This document shows positions 38,675 through 47,878 of a DNA stretch of 64,000 bases, in pieces. Position 1 is the first letter of the stretch. Every line of letters begins with the position of its first letter. The notes below the pieces were generated by a model that worked only from the letters and a program-made list of their open reading frames with translations, had not been told where the DNA came from and ran no database searches. Source of the DNA: Halomonas shengliensis (GTDB lineage: Bacteria; Pseudomonadota; Gammaproteobacteria; Pseudomonadales; Halomonadaceae); NCBI RefSeq assembly GCF_900104135.1, contig NZ_FNIV01000011.1:34003-98002 (forward strand), read 5' to 3'. A program made the translations under genes and the position numbers.

Positions 38675-39690
38675 TGGCGGCGATCCAGCGCGACCACGAC
38701 CTGACGCATGCCAACACCCTGGGCCTGCCCTGCGTGGCCGAACGCTTCACCGCGCCGACCAGCCTGGCGGCCCTCGAGGAGGCGCTCGTCGAGGCGCGGT
38801 CACGGGGCTGGCCGCTGACCCTGCTGGGCGGCGGCAGCAACCTGATCCTGCCCGAGCGGCTGCCGGGCCTGGTGGTGCGGCCGGCCATGGCCGACTGGTG
38901 GCAGGAACCGGGCGAGCAGGGCAGGGTACGCGTCCATGCCGAGGCCGGGGTGAACTGGCATGACCTGGTGATGGAGCTCGCCACCCGCGACCTGTGGGGC
39001 ACCGAGAACCTGGCGCTGATCCCCGGCTCGTGCGGGGCGGCGCCGATCCAGAACATCGGCGCCTATGGCGTGGAGCTCGCCGAGGTGCTCGAGGCGGTGG
39101 AGGTACTCCACCTGGCGACGGGGCGCCGGGAGATGATGACGCCCGCGGCGTGCGCCTTCGGTTACCGTGACAGCGTCTTCAAGGGAGCGCTGGATGGTCG
39201 GGTGGTGATCACCCGGCTGGTGCTCGCGCTATCCACTGCGCCGCGTCCACGGCTCGGCTATGGCGACCTGGCCGCGCGGGTGGGGGCGACACCCAGCGCC
39301 CTGGAGGTGGCCGAGGCGGTATGCGCCATCCGCCGCGAGAAGCTGCCCGATCCGGCACGCCTCGGCAACGCCGGCAGTTTCTTCAAGAACCCGCTGGTGG
39401 CGGCGGGACTGGCCGCACGCCTGCTCGCCGAGTTCCCCGAGATGCCGCACTTCCCCCAGCCCGACGGCCGCGTCAAACTGGCCGCGGGCTGGCTGATCGA
39501 CCGCTGCGGCCTCAAGGGCTGGCGTGAGGGGCACTTCGGCGTGCACGAGCGCCAGGCACTGGTGCTGGTGCACTTCGGCGGCGGCAGCGCCGGTGAGCTG
39601 CTGGCCTTCGCCGAGCGTGTCGCCGGACGCGTCGAGGAGCGCTTCGGGGTGTCCCTGGAGCGCGAGCCACGCCTGGCGGGCACCGGCTGA
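38674..39690 (+). CDS. murB: UDP-N-acetylenolpyruvoylglucosamine reductase
   Basis: 338 residues, the long E. coli-type MurB. This FAD enzyme makes UDP-MurNAc, an early cytoplasmic step of peptidoglycan synthesis. FAD-binding LTLLGGGSNLILPE, substrate segments LALIPGSCGAAPIQNIGAYGVEL and YRDSVFK, and the proton-donor serine in LGNAGSFFKNPLV are all present. It is the last gene of the envelope operon and converges on rne across a perfect palindromic hairpin. Confidence 0.96.
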   Translation: MAAIQRDHDLTHANTLGLPCVAERFTAPTSLAALEEALVEARSRGWPLTLLGGGSNLILPERLPGLVVRPAMADWWQEPGEQGRVRVHAEAGVNWHDLVMELATRDLWGTENLALIPGSCGAAPIQNIGAYGVELAEVLEAVEVLHLATGRREMMTPAACAFGYRDSVFKGALDGRVVITRLVLALSTAPRPRLGYGDLAARVGATPSALEVAEAVCAIRREKLPDPARLGNAGSFFKNPLVAAGLAARLLAEFPEMPHFPQPDGRVKLAAGWLIDRCGLKGWREGHFGVHERQALVLVHFGGGSAGELLAFAERVAGRVEERFGVSLEREPRLAGTG

Positions 39691-39713
39691 CCCGTCCCTT
39701 TCCGTTCCCCTGA

Positions 39714-39753
39714 AACGACATCGCCCGCAGCCATGGCTGCGGGCGATGTCGTT
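39714..39753. terminator. Bidirectional terminator between murB and rne
   Basis: A perfect 40-base palindrome (two 20-base arms, AACGACATCGCCCGCAGCCA and complement) lies between the convergent genes. The effective stem is about 18 bp with a tetraloop at most; GTCGTT on one side and its mirror on the other. Confidence 0.8.
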
Positions 39754-39775
39754 GGGCCCTGGGAGGGCAGGGGCG

Positions 39776-42700
39776 TCAGCCCTGGTTGCCCTCCTGGGAC
39801 TTGGCCTCCTGCTCGCGCCGGCGGATCTCGCGCGGATCGTTATGGGCGCGGCGTCGGCGGCGACGACTGGCGCGGCTCTCGGTCGAGGGCTCCTCGGCCT
39901 TGGCACTTGCCTCCTTGCCTTCGGCCTTCGCTGCCTCGGGCTTGACGTCTGCCTTAGGCTGTTCGGCCTTTGCCTCGGCCTTCGGAGCCTCTGGCTTGGT
40001 CTCGGCCTTGGCTGCCTCGGGCTTGGCTTCGGCCTTGGGTGCCTCGGGCTTGGCTTCCGCCTTGGGAGCCTCTGACTTGGCCTCGGCCTTGGCTTCGGCC
40101 TTGGATGCCTCAGGCTTGCCTTCCGCCTTCGGGGCCTCTGGCTTGGCCTCGGCCTTGGGGGCCTCGGGCTTGGTCTCGGCCTTGGGGGGCTCAGACTTGG
40201 CTTCCGCCTTCGCTGCCTCGGGCTTGGCTTCGGCCTTGGTTGCCTCTGGCTTGGCCTCGACCTTGGGTGCCTCGGGCTTGGCCTCGGCCTTGGCTGCCTC
40301 GGGCTTGGCTTCCGCCTTGGTAGCCTCTGACTTGGCTTCGGCCTTGGGTGCCTCGGGCTTGGCTTCCGCCTTAGGAGCCTCTGGCTTGGCCTCGGCCTTG
40401 GCTGCCTCGGGCTTGGCTTCCGCCTTGGTAGCCTCCGACTTGGCTTCGGCCTTGGGTGCCTCGGGCTTGGCTTCCGCCTTAGGAGCCTCTGACTTGGCCT
40501 CGGCCTCGGCCTTGGCTTCGGCCTTGGGTGCCTCAGGCTTGCCTTCCGCCTTCGGGGCCTCTGACTTGGCCTCCGCCTTGGGAGCCTCTGACTTGGCCTC
40601 GGCCTTGGGGGCCTCGGGCTTCGGGGCCTCGGACTTGGCTTCCGCCTGGGGGGCCTCTGACTTGGCCTCCTCCTTCGGGGCCTCCTCTTTCGGGGCCTCG
40701 GCCTGCAGGCGCTGCTGCTCCTCTACCGCCTTGGGGTTGAGGGCGTGCTGGCGGCTGCGGCTGCGCGGGTTGTTGCGAGTGCGCTTGGGCTTGCCGTCGT
40801 CGACCGCGGCCTCGGCGCGCGGCTCGTCGGCCTTGCGGCTCTCCTCCTGACGGCGGGGCTCGGCGGGCTTCTGGCTGGAGCGGCTGTCACGCTTGTCGCC
40901 GCCCTGGCGTCGGCCGTCGTCGCGCCCCTTGCTGCCCTCCGGCTGGCGAGCCGGGCGGCTGTCGTCGCGGCGGGCGCTTTCCTGGCGTTCCTGACGACCG
41001 TTCTCCTGGCGGCCACGGCCGCGGCTACCACGATTGCCGCGGTTGTCGCCGCTATCGCCCTTGTCGCTTCTGGCGTCGGTCCGCTCGCTCTCCTGGCGGG
41101 CGGCGCCGCGGCGCTCGTCGCTGCGCGGGCGGCGCTGGCGATTGCCGCGTTCGTTGCGCGACTCGTCACGCCCGGTCGGCTTGCGCTCGCCCTTCGCCTG
41201 GTCGGTGACGGCACGCGACCCCGCCTGGCGGCCGGCGTCGGGTGCCTCGTCACCGCCTAGCAGCTTGGTCAGACCCTTGACCAGGCGGCCGAGCACGCCG
41301 CCCTGGGGCTCCACGGCCACCGGGGGAGCGCTGCGTGCAGGCGGGGCGGCCTTGGTCTTGGCGGGGGCGGGAGCCGGGGCCTCCTCCTCCTGCAGCGAGG
41401 CGGGGGCGGGCTCGTGATGGATCACCGTCTTCACCGCGGCCTCGGCGCGCTGCACCGGCTTGCCGAAGGTGGCCTCGGGCTCCTTGCCCACCTCGGTCTC
41501 GGTGGAGAGCTCGAAGCTGGACTTCTGGCTGCCATCCTCGTCGACGTGGTCGTCGCGCAGGCGCTGGACGTCGTAGTGGGGGGTGTCCATGTCGGGGCTG
41601 GGCAGCAGCACCACGCGCACGCCCTGGCGCCGTTCGATGTCGGCCAGCACGTTGCGCTTCTCGTTGAGCAGGTAGGTGGCCACCGGCACCGGCAGGATGG
41701 CGCGGATCTGGGCGCTGCGTTCCTTCATCGCCTCCTCCTCGATCAGGCGCATGATCGAGAGCGAGATGGAGCGCACGTCGCGGATGGTGCCCTGGCCGTT
41801 GCAGCGCGGGCAGACCACGCCGCTGGTCTCGCCCAGCGACGGGCGCAGGCGCTGGCGCGACATCTCCATCAGCCCGAAGCGGGAGATGCGTCCGATCTGG
41901 ACCCGGGCGCGATCGAGCTTGAGGGCGTCGCGCATGCGGTTCTCGACCTCGCGCTGGTTGCGTGCCGGGCTCATGTCGATGAAGTCGATCACCACCAGGC
42001 CGCCGATGTCGCGCAGGCGCAGCTGGCGGGCGATCTCGTCGGCCGCCTCCAGGTTGGTCTGCAGCGCCGTCTCCTCGATGTCGCTGCCACGGGTGGCGCG
42101 CGCCGAGTTGATGTCGATGGAGACCAGCGCCTCGGTGTGGTCGATGACGATGGAGCCGCCGGAGGGGAGCTTGACCTCGCGCTCGTAGGCGGTCTCAATC
42201 TGGGATTCGATCTGGAAGCGCGAGAAGAGCGGCACCTCGTCGGCGTAGAGCTTGATCTTCTGCTGGTAGGAGGGCATCACCTGGCGGATGAAGCCCAGCG
42301 CCTGCTCATGGACCTCGGGGCTGTCGATCAGCACCTCGCCGATGTCCTGGCGCAGGTAGTCGCGCATGGCGCGGATGATGACGTTGGACTCGCGGTAGAT
42401 CAGGAAGGGGGCGGGGCGCTTGCCGGCCTCACTGGTGATCGACTCCCACACCTGCACCAGGTAGTCGAGGTCCCACTGCAGCTCCTCGGGGCTGCGGCCG
42501 ATGCCCGCGGTGCGCACGATCAGGCCCATGCGGTCCGGCACGCTGAGCTGGTTCATGGCCTCCTTGAGCTGGCTGCGCTCCTCACCCTCGATGCGCCGCG
42601 AGATGCCGCCGGCCTTGGGGTTGTTGGGCATCAGCACCAGGAAGCGGCCGGCCAGGGAGATGAAGGTGGTCAGGGCGGCGCCCTTGTTGCCGCGCTCCTC

Positions 42701-43012
42701 CTTGTCGACCTGGACGATGACCTCCTGGCCCTCCTTCAGCACCTCCTTGATGCTGGGGCGCCCATCGGGCTCCTTGACGAAGTACTCCCGGGAGATCTCC
42801 TTGAGGGGCAGGAAGCCGTGGCGGTCGGCGCCGAAGTCGACGAAGGCGGCTTCTAGGGAGGGTTCGATGCGGGTGATCTTGCCACGGTAGATGTTGGCCT
42901 TCTTCTGTTCCCGGGCACCGGACTCGATGTCCAGATCGTAGAGGCGCTGTCCATCGACCAGCGCGACGCGCAGCTCTTCGGGCTGGGTCGCATTGATGAG
43001 CATCCGTTTCAT
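39776..43012 (-). CDS. rne: Ribonuclease E
   Basis: 1078 residues from ATG 43012 ([22 protein letters not shown]). This endonuclease is the core of the RNA degradosome. The catalytic half keeps the S1 domain (about 35-120), magnesium-binding Asp300 ([14 protein letters not shown]) and Asp343 (VVIDFIDM), and the zinc-link CPRC (401-404). The C-terminal half begins with an Arg-rich RNA-binding region (about 590-760). It continues with a low-complexity Ala/Lys/Pro/Glu tract (about 770-1035) built on a nine-residue unit, and ends with [20 protein letters not shown]. The tail length and regularity are unusual. A promoter at 43476-43504 gives a leader of about 450 nt, and leader-dependent autoregulation is known for E. 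coli rne. Confidence 0.95.
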   Translation of the reverse strand: MKRMLINATQPEELRVALVDGQRLYDLDIESGAREQKKANIYRGKITRIEPSLEAAFVDFGADRHGFLPLKEISREYFVKEPDGRPSIKEVLKEGQEVIVQVDKEERGNKGAALTTFISLAGRFLVLMPNNPKAGGISRRIEGEERSQLKEAMNQLSVPDRMGLIVRTAGIGRSPEELQWDLDYLVQVWESITSEAGKRPAPFLIYRESNVIIRAMRDYLRQDIGEVLIDSPEVHEQALGFIRQVMPSYQQKIKLYADEVPLFSRFQIESQIETAYEREVKLPSGGSIVIDHTEALVSIDINSARATRGSDIEETALQTNLEAADEIARQLRLRDIGGLVVIDFIDMSPARNQREVENRMRDALKLDRARVQIGRISRFGLMEMSRQRLRPSLGETSGVVCPRCNGQGTIRDVRSISLSIMRLIEEEAMKERSAQIRAILPVPVATYLLNEKRNVLADIERRQGVRVVLLPSPDMDTPHYDVQRLRDDHVDEDGSQKSSFELSTETEVGKEPEATFGKPVQRAEAAVKTVIHHEPAPASLQEEEAPAPAPAKTKAAPPARSAPPVAVEPQGGVLGRLVKGLTKLLGGDEAPDAGRQAGSRAVTDQAKGERKPTGRDESRNERGNRQRRPRSDERRGAARQESERTDARSDKGDSGDNRGNRGSRGRGRQENGRQERQESARRDDSRPARQPEGSKGRDDGRRQGGDKRDSRSSQKPAEPRRQEESRKADEPRAEAAVDDGKPKRTRNNPRSRSRQHALNPKAVEEQQRLQAEAPKEEAPKEEAKSEAPQAEAKSEAPKPEAPKAEAKSEAPKAEAKSEAPKAEGKPEAPKAEAKAEAEAKSEAPKAEAKPEAPKAEAKSEATKAEAKPEAAKAEAKPEAPKAEAKPEAPKAEAKSEATKAEAKPEAAKAEAKPEAPKVEAKPEATKAEAKPEAAKAEAKSEPPKAETKPEAPKAEAKPEAPKAEGKPEASKAEAKAEAKSEAPKAEAKPEAPKAEAKPEAAKAETKPEAPKAEAKAEQPKADVKPEAAKAEGKEASAKAEEPSTESRASRRRRRRAHNDPREIRRREQEAKSQEGNQG
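39905..40705 (-). repeat. 27-bp tandem repeat tract inside rne
   Basis: About 30 imperfect copies of a 27-bp unit encode nine residues of the form KAEAKPEAP, with S/P, A/T/P and A/V/T substitutions and occasional inserts such as AEAEAKSE. The reading frame is kept throughout. Copy number is likely variable between strains by slippage; short reads may not resolve it. Confidence 0.9.
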
Positions 43013-43475
43013 GTTGACTCGCACTATGGGGCGCCGGCGAGCGCGACGTGGCGAACCGCTGTGTGCTGCGTGCCTGTGCTCAGCGCATGTCACGGATGCG
43101 CAGTTGCGTCCGACCGCGTCGCTCCCGGTGGGGCAGCGCCGCGGCATGAGCCTGTTGAGTACGGGGCGGAGGCAGGACATGTCTCGGTGGGCGTCACCCA
43201 TCCGGCCCTGCGGTCACCGCCAACACCTGGCAATCATCGATTCGCCGACGCCGGCCTCCGGCACGCTGTTGAACGTGTCCCGTGGCCTGCCACCGCCCCG
43301 TGACGTCGGGGAGCGGCGGGGGGATACGGGCGTGGCGCGTTTATCGCTGTATCACTTGTCTTGCAACGGGCGGCGGGACGTCTCGGCGTCGTCGCGGCCT
43401 GATCTTTTCGCTCCGGCCTGCGTGTCTGCGGGCAGGCGCTGTGGGGCGCTAGTTTGCCCATTGGAGCGCCTCGGC
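43013..43475 (-). other. Long rne leader region (no gene seen)
   Basis: This is the non-coding stretch between the rne start and its predicted promoter. Overlapping open frames here are shadows with no recognisable product. It contains several G+C-rich inverted repeats. In E. coli the 361-nt rne leader mediates RNase E autoregulation; whether this leader folds similarly is not established. Confidence 0.5.
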
Positions 43476-43504
43476 AATATAACATCAAGCGACAAGGGCA
43501 GCAA
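43476..43504 (-). promoter_or_regulatory. rne promoter
   Basis: On the minus strand TTGCTG (43504-43499), a 17-base spacer and TATATT (43481-43476). It is back to back with the rluC promoter region (TTGGCG at 43505, TAGAAT at 43531-43536, spacer 20). Confidence 0.65.
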
Positions 43505-43530
43505 TTGGCGCGGGGCGGGTCACAGTGCGT

Positions 43531-43536
43531 TAGAAT
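43531..43536 (+). promoter_or_regulatory. -10 box of rluC
   Basis: TAGAAT followed by GCGCGC, 38 bases before the rluC start. The nearest -35-like hexamer is too distant by about 3 bases. Confidence 0.4.
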
Positions 43537-43573
43537 GCGCGCTTTCGCAGTTTCCAAGCAGTGGGGTCTCGGC

Positions 43574-44521
43574 ATGGCCGAAGGGCGCGACGTACAGTGG
43601 GTGGAGGTCACGGAGGGGCAGGACGGCCAGCGGGTCGACAACTTCCTGATGACGCGCATCAAGGGGGCGCCGCGGGCGCTGATCTACCGCATCGTGCGCA
43701 AGGGTGAGGTGCGGGTGAACAAGAAGCGCGTCAGGCCCGATACCCGCCTGGCCACGGGGGACCTGGTGCGCATCCCGCCGCTCAAGCTCTCGCCGCGCGA
43801 GGCGGTGCGCGAGGTGAGCGATGGCCTGCGTAACCTGCTGGCCGGCAGCGTGCTGCTGGAGGGGCGCGACTGGCTGGTGCTCAACAAGCCGTCGGGGCTC
43901 GCCGTGCACGGCGGCAGCGGGGTCAAGATCGGCCTGATCGAGGCGCTGCGCCAGGTGCGTGAGGACCTCGACTTCCTGGAGCTGGTCCATCGCCTGGATC
44001 GCGATACCTCGGGCTGCCTGCTGCTGGCCAAGTCGCGCCCGGCGCTGCTCGCGTTGAACAGCGCGCTCAAGCAGAAGCAGATGGAGAAGCGTTACCTGGC
44101 CCTGGTGGCAGGGCGTTGGCCGGCGCGGCGCGACTTCGTCGCCGCTCGCCTGGATCGCTACACCCTGGCCAACGGCGAGCGCCGGGTGCGGGTCGACCCC
44201 GAGGGCAAGGTGGCGCGCACCCGCTTCGCGGTGCGCGAGGCCCTGCCCGGCGTCACCCTGCTCGAAGCGGAGCCGGTGACCGGGCGTACCCATCAGATCC
44301 GTGTGCATGCCGCCCACGCCGGTCACCCGCTGCTTTGCGACGACAAGTACGGCAGCCGTGACAGCCAGGCGCTGACCGCGCGACTGGGGCTGGGGCGACT
44401 CTTCCTGCACGCCGAGTCGCTGGCCTTCCCCGAACCCACCAGCGGACGCGAGGTGCGTATCCGCGCGCCGCTGCCCGATGACCTCCAGGCGGCGCTCGCC
44501 CGCGCCCGCCAGGCCGGCTGA
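43574..44521 (+). CDS. rluC: 23S rRNA pseudouridine synthase C
   Basis: 315 residues from ATG 43574. An N-terminal S4 domain (GQRVDNFLMTRIKGAPRALIYRIVRKGEVRVNKKRV) precedes the RluA-family catalytic domain. The catalytic aspartate lies in LELVHRLDRDTSGCLLLAKS; LNKPSGLAVHGG and VTGRTHQIRVHAAHAGHPL are the other motifs. RluC modifies 23S rRNA at U955, U2504 and U2580 in E. coli. Its place divergent from rne and upstream of an HAD gene is conserved in related bacteria and supports RluC over RluD. Confidence 0.93.
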   Translation: MAEGRDVQWVEVTEGQDGQRVDNFLMTRIKGAPRALIYRIVRKGEVRVNKKRVRPDTRLATGDLVRIPPLKLSPREAVREVSDGLRNLLAGSVLLEGRDWLVLNKPSGLAVHGGSGVKIGLIEALRQVREDLDFLELVHRLDRDTSGCLLLAKSRPALLALNSALKQKQMEKRYLALVAGRWPARRDFVAARLDRYTLANGERRVRVDPEGKVARTRFAVREALPGVTLLEAEPVTGRTHQIRVHAAHAGHPLLCDDKYGSRDSQALTARLGLGRLFLHAESLAFPEPTSGREVRIRAPLPDDLQAALARARQAG

Positions 44522-44530
44522 GGAGTGACG

Positions 44531-45184
44531 ATGCGCTATCGACTGGTGATCTTCGACTGGGACGGGACCCTGATGGACTCCGTGGCCCGCATCGTCGACT
44601 GCATGCAGGCGGCGGCCCGGGACGCGGGCTGGGGGCACCTGGCGCCTGCCGCGGTGCGCGACATCATCGGCCTGGGGCTGCCCGAGGCCATCGCCACCCT
44701 CTGTCCGGGGATCGACCCCGATCGCGCCGAGCTGCTGCGCAGTCGCTACGCCTGGCACTTCGTCGAGGGCAACGACACCCCGATGCGTTTCTTCCCCGAG
44801 GTGGAGGCGGGGATCGCCGCCCTACGCGGGCAGGCTGACCAGCGCCTGGCGGTGGCCACCGGCAAGAGCCGGCGCGGCCTCGACCGCGTCTTCTGCGAGA
44901 GCGGCAGCGGTCGCTGGTTCCATGCCAGTCGCACCGCCGACGAGACCCGCTCCAAGCCGCATCCGCAGATGCTCGAGGAGCTGCTGGCGGAGTTGGCGGT
45001 GCCGGTGGAGGAGGCGGTGATGGTAGGCGATACCGCCTACGACCTGGAGATGGCGCGCGCCATCGGCATGGACCGCGTGGCGGTCACCTGGGGCGTGCAT
45101 GCCCCCGCGCGGCTGGCCGACAGCCGGCCGGCCTTCACCGCCGAGGCGGTGCCGCACCTCTTCGACTGGCTGCAGGGGAAGTGA
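44531..45184 (+). CDS. HAD-family hydrolase (phosphoglycolate-phosphatase-like)
   Basis: 217 residues from ATG 44531, with AGGAG at 44521-44525. HAD motif I is VIFDWDGTLMDS, motif II VATGKSRRGLDR, motif III the Lys in SKPHPQML and motif IV MVGDTAYDLEMARAIGM. An alpha-helical cap lies between motifs I and II (subclass IA). It probably dephosphorylates a small metabolite; the substrate is not readable. It is co-directional with rluC (9 bp gap) and sppA (1 bp gap). Confidence 0.9.
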   Translation: MRYRLVIFDWDGTLMDSVARIVDCMQAAARDAGWGHLAPAAVRDIIGLGLPEAIATLCPGIDPDRAELLRSRYAWHFVEGNDTPMRFFPEVEAGIAALRGQADQRLAVATGKSRRGLDRVFCESGSGRWFHASRTADETRSKPHPQMLEELLAELAVPVEEAVMVGDTAYDLEMARAIGMDRVAVTWGVHAPARLADSRPAFTAEAVPHLFDWLQGK

Positions 45185-45185
45185 G

Positions 45186-46289
45186 ATGAGCGACGAGCGA
45201 GACGACAAGCGGCCGGCGGACCCCTGGACCGACGGGCCCCAGCTGAGCCGCGAGGAGGCCAGGAGCCGCCGCCAGGGGCGCGAGGGGGAGGGCGAGAGCT
45301 CACCCGTGGCCGAGGACGCCGAGGCGCTGCGCGAGCGCCAGCGCCTGGAGCAGATGGCGATGATGGGGCGCTGGATCGACGGTGTGCTCGCCGAGCAGCG
45401 CCGCTCGCGGCGCTGGAAGCTGTTCTTCCGCTTCCTGTTCGCGGCGCTGATCCTGGCGTCGCTCTCGGTCAGCCTCTATAGCCTGCTGGCCGGGCCGCCG
45501 TCGGTGGGCGGTGACGCGGGGCCGCACCTGGGGCTGGTCAGGGTGGAGGGCACCATCGACGCCGAGGGGCGCGCCAGCGCCGAGCGCATCAACCAGGGGC
45601 TCCGGCGCGCCTGGGAGTCGCCGCAAAGCGAGGCGGTGGTGCTGCATATCAACAGCCCCGGGGGGAGCCCGGTGCAGTCCCAGCGCATCTTCGAGGAGGT
45701 GATGCGGCTGCGCGACGAGGGCGACAAGCCAATCATCGCGGTGATCGAGGATATCGGCGCCAGTGGCGCCTACTATATCGCCGCCGCCGCCGACGAGATC
45801 GTCGCGGCCCCGGCGAGCCTGGTGGGCTCGATCGGGGTGATCTATTCAAGCTTCGGCTTCCAGGAGGCGATCGACCGCCTGGGGGTGGAGCGTCGGGTCT
45901 ATACCGCCGGCGACAACAAGGCCTTCCTCGACCCCTTCTCGGACGTGGCACCGGCGCAGCGCGAGTTCTGGCAGTCGGTGCTCGACAGCACCCATGGGCA
46001 GTTTATCGCCGCGGTGCGCGAGGGACGCGGCGAGCGCCTGGCCGACGACGAGGCGCTGTTCAGCGGGCTGGTGTGGAGCGGCGAGCAGGCCGTGGGCCTC
46101 GGCCTGGTGGACGAACTGGGCAGCCTCGACAGCCTGGCCCGGGAGCGCCTGGCCGAGCCACGCCTGCACGACTACACGCCACGCCTCGACCCCTTCGAGC
46201 GCCTGTCGCGCCAGTTCGGCCGGGTGGCCTTGGAGTGGCTGGGCCTGCCGCGGGCGGAATCGCCGGTGCGTTACCAGCTCGCCCCCTAG
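45186..46289 (+). CDS. sppA: Signal peptide peptidase SppA (S49 family)
   Basis: 367 residues. A charged cytoplasmic start of about 75 residues is followed by one membrane anchor (FFRFLFAALILASLSVSLYSLL) and a single S49 protease domain. LVRVEGTI and LHINSPGGSPVQSQRIFEEV are conserved; the nucleophilic serine lies in GASGAYYIAAAADEIVAAPASLVGSIGV and the lysine base lies downstream (GDNKAFLDPF). It degrades cleaved signal peptides in the inner membrane. It is the short form rather than the double-domain E. coli type. Confidence 0.9.
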   Translation: MSDERDDKRPADPWTDGPQLSREEARSRRQGREGEGESSPVAEDAEALRERQRLEQMAMMGRWIDGVLAEQRRSRRWKLFFRFLFAALILASLSVSLYSLLAGPPSVGGDAGPHLGLVRVEGTIDAEGRASAERINQGLRRAWESPQSEAVVLHINSPGGSPVQSQRIFEEVMRLRDEGDKPIIAVIEDIGASGAYYIAAAADEIVAAPASLVGSIGVIYSSFGFQEAIDRLGVERRVYTAGDNKAFLDPFSDVAPAQREFWQSVLDSTHGQFIAAVREGRGERLADDEALFSGLVWSGEQAVGLGLVDELGSLDSLARERLAEPRLHDYTPRLDPFERLSRQFGRVALEWLGLPRAESPVRYQLAP

Positions 46290-46310
46290 GCGGCGAGAAA
46301 TGCTCGGCTA

Positions 46311-46400
46311 CAAGGAGCAAGGGACGAGCTGCAAGGAACCCCGTGTGCTGTGGCCAGCAGTGTGGGGTTGATACTGTGTGCTCCTTGCTCCTTGCTCCTT
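46311..46400. repeat. Nested inverted repeat between sppA and yceF
   Basis: Outer arms CAAGGAGCAAGG (46311-46322) and CCTTGCTCCTTG (46383-46394) enclose inner arms AACCCC/GGGGTT (46337-46369) and TGCTG/CAGCA. The right side continues as a CTCCTTG heptanucleotide repeated three times. It fills the gap between convergent genes, so it may terminate both, but it also looks like a small mobile or dispersed intergenic repeat. Confidence 0.5.
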
Positions 46401-46401
46401 G

Positions 46402-47001
46402 CTAATCGGGCGAAGCCCGGTCGCCTAGCGGATCCATCCCCGCCTCGCGCAGCAGCGCGCAGAGGCGGATCAGCGGCAGGCCGATCAGGGTGTTGGGGTC
46501 GTCGCCCTCGAGGCGCTCGAAGAGGGTGATGCCGAGCCCCTCCATGCGGAAGCTGCCGGCACTCTCCAGCGGCTGCTCACGCGCCACGTAGTTTGCGATC
46601 TCCGCCTCGCTCAGGGCACGGAACACCACGTCGTAGGTCTCGTGGCAGACCCGGTGCTCGCCGCGGCGGGTGTCGACCAGCGCCAGGCCGGTGAGGAAGC
46701 GCACCCGGTTGCCCGAGAAGCGTGCCAGCTGGGCGCGGGCGGCGGCGAGGTCGGCGGGCTTGCCGAGGATCTCGCCGTCGAACAGCGCCACCTGGTCGGA
46801 GCCGATGATCAGGTGGTGGGGAAAGGCCTGGGCGACCCGGCTCGCCTTGGCCAGCGCCAGGCGGTGGACCAGGGCACCGGGCGACTCGCCGGGGTGCGGG
46901 GTCTCGTCGATGTCCGGGCTCTGCCAGGCGTAGGGCAGGCCGAGGCGGTCGAGCAGCTGGCGGCGCCAGCGCGATCCGGAGGCAAGCACGAGGTGCGGCA
47001 C
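46402..47001 (-). CDS. yceF: Maf-family nucleotide pyrophosphatase, YceF type
   Basis: 199 residues from GTG 47001, preceded by GGAG. The N-terminal LVLASGSRWRRQLLDRLGLPY, then DIDETPHPGESP and the catalytic region IIGSDQVALFDGEILGKP mark the YceF subfamily, which hydrolyses 7-methyl-GTP in E. coli. It is divergent from yceD, the conserved yceF-yceD-rpmF-plsX arrangement. Confidence 0.93.
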   Translation of the reverse strand: MPHLVLASGSRWRRQLLDRLGLPYAWQSPDIDETPHPGESPGALVHRLALAKASRVAQAFPHHLIIGSDQVALFDGEILGKPADLAAARAQLARFSGNRVRFLTGLALVDTRRGEHRVCHETYDVVFRALSEAEIANYVAREQPLESAGSFRMEGLGITLFERLEGDDPNTLIGLPLIRLCALLREAGMDPLGDRASPD

Positions 47002-47103
47002 GGGGCGATCTCCAGGGGCGTGGGGAAGGCGTCAGCCTAGCATGCCGCTACCCCTCGCGCCGGCTTTGACAGGGGCGGGGGGAGTGCCTATCATTGCGCG
47101 CCT

Positions 47104-47631
47104 ATGTTGACCACGCGACTCCCGGGCCATGTCGAGCCCTATAAGCTCGCCGCCCGCGACGAGCACCTGGAAGGGCTGATGGCCCTGGACGCCTTCGCGC
47201 GTCTCACCGAGGCGGTGGGGCCGCAGCAGGGCGACGTCGAGGTGTGGCTGGACTTCACCATCGACGCCCAGGGACGCCGGGTGATCCAGGGCCGCCTGCG
47301 GGCCGAGCTGCAGCTGCCGTGCCGGCGCTGCCTCACGCCCATGGCGCAGCGCGTCGAGAGCGAGTTCCTGCTCGGCATGGTCACCAGCGACGCCCTTGCG
47401 GCGGAGCTGCCCAGCACCCACGAGCCGGTGCTGGTGGAAAACGAACAGCTGAACCTGCTGACGGTGGTGGAGGATGAGCTGATCCTCAGCCTGCCGCAGG
47501 TGGTTTACCACGATGAGGCCGATTGCGCGGTCTCACGCGACCAGCTGACCAGCGGGGAGGAGGCCGCGGCATCCGCGGCCCCCGCCTCCAGCCCCTTCGA
47601 TGTGCTGCGGCACCTCAAGGGCAAATCCTGA
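47104..47631 (+). CDS. yceD: YceD (DUF177) family protein
   Basis: 175 residues. DUF177 features are the cysteine pair LQLPCRRCLTPMAQRVESEFLLG and the C-terminal ENEQLNLLTVVEDELILSLPQV. It is almost always upstream of rpmF, as here (33 bp), and is linked to 23S rRNA accumulation in E. coli and plants; biochemical function is not settled. CATTGCGCGC shortly before the start resembles the local promoter style. Confidence 0.93.
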   Translation: MLTTRLPGHVEPYKLAARDEHLEGLMALDAFARLTEAVGPQQGDVEVWLDFTIDAQGRRVIQGRLRAELQLPCRRCLTPMAQRVESEFLLGMVTSDALAAELPSTHEPVLVENEQLNLLTVVEDELILSLPQVVYHDEADCAVSRDQLTSGEEAAASAAPASSPFDVLRHLKGKS

Positions 47632-47664
47632 CTTCATCATCGATTCACTCTGGAGTGACATCCC

Positions 47665-47835
47665 ATGGCAGTTCAACAGAACCGCAAGACCCGTTCCAAG
47701 CGCGGCATGCGTCGCAGCCACGACGCCCTGAGTGCCCCGGCCCTCTCCCAGGACAAGGAGACCGGCACCACTCACCTGCGTCACCACGTCTCTCCGGACG
47801 GCTTCTATCGCGGCCGCAAGGTCGTCGACGCCTGA
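47665..47835 (+). CDS. rpmF: 50S ribosomal protein L32
   Basis: 56 residues, normal length: begins [20 protein letters not shown] and ends [10 protein letters not shown]. It is a small basic protein of the large subunit. TGGAGTGAC provides the ribosome binding site. It lies between yceD and plsX, its standard position, so ribosome and lipid synthesis genes share a transcript. Confidence 0.97.
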   Translation: MAVQQNRKTRSKRGMRRSHDALSAPALSQDKETGTTHLRHHVSPDGFYRGRKVVDA

Positions 47836-47878
47836 GTCGACGACGCGACCTGCGGTGACCCCCGGCCTCTGACCCCTC

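Noticed and set aside
39905..40705. Possible CRISPR array because of regular short repeats
   Set aside because: The repeats are directly tandem with no unique spacers, stay in the rne reading frame, and no cas gene is present.
39786..40850. A long open frame opposite the rne repeat tract, encoding a Gly/Ala/Ser/Leu repeat protein
   Set aside because: It is a mirror of the 27-bp repeat, whose composition lacks stop codons in this frame; no ribosome binding site or domain supports it.
43061..43475. Small open frames in the rne leader as genes
   Set aside because: They have no recognisable product, no good ribosome binding sites and overlap each other; the stretch reads better as an untranslated leader.
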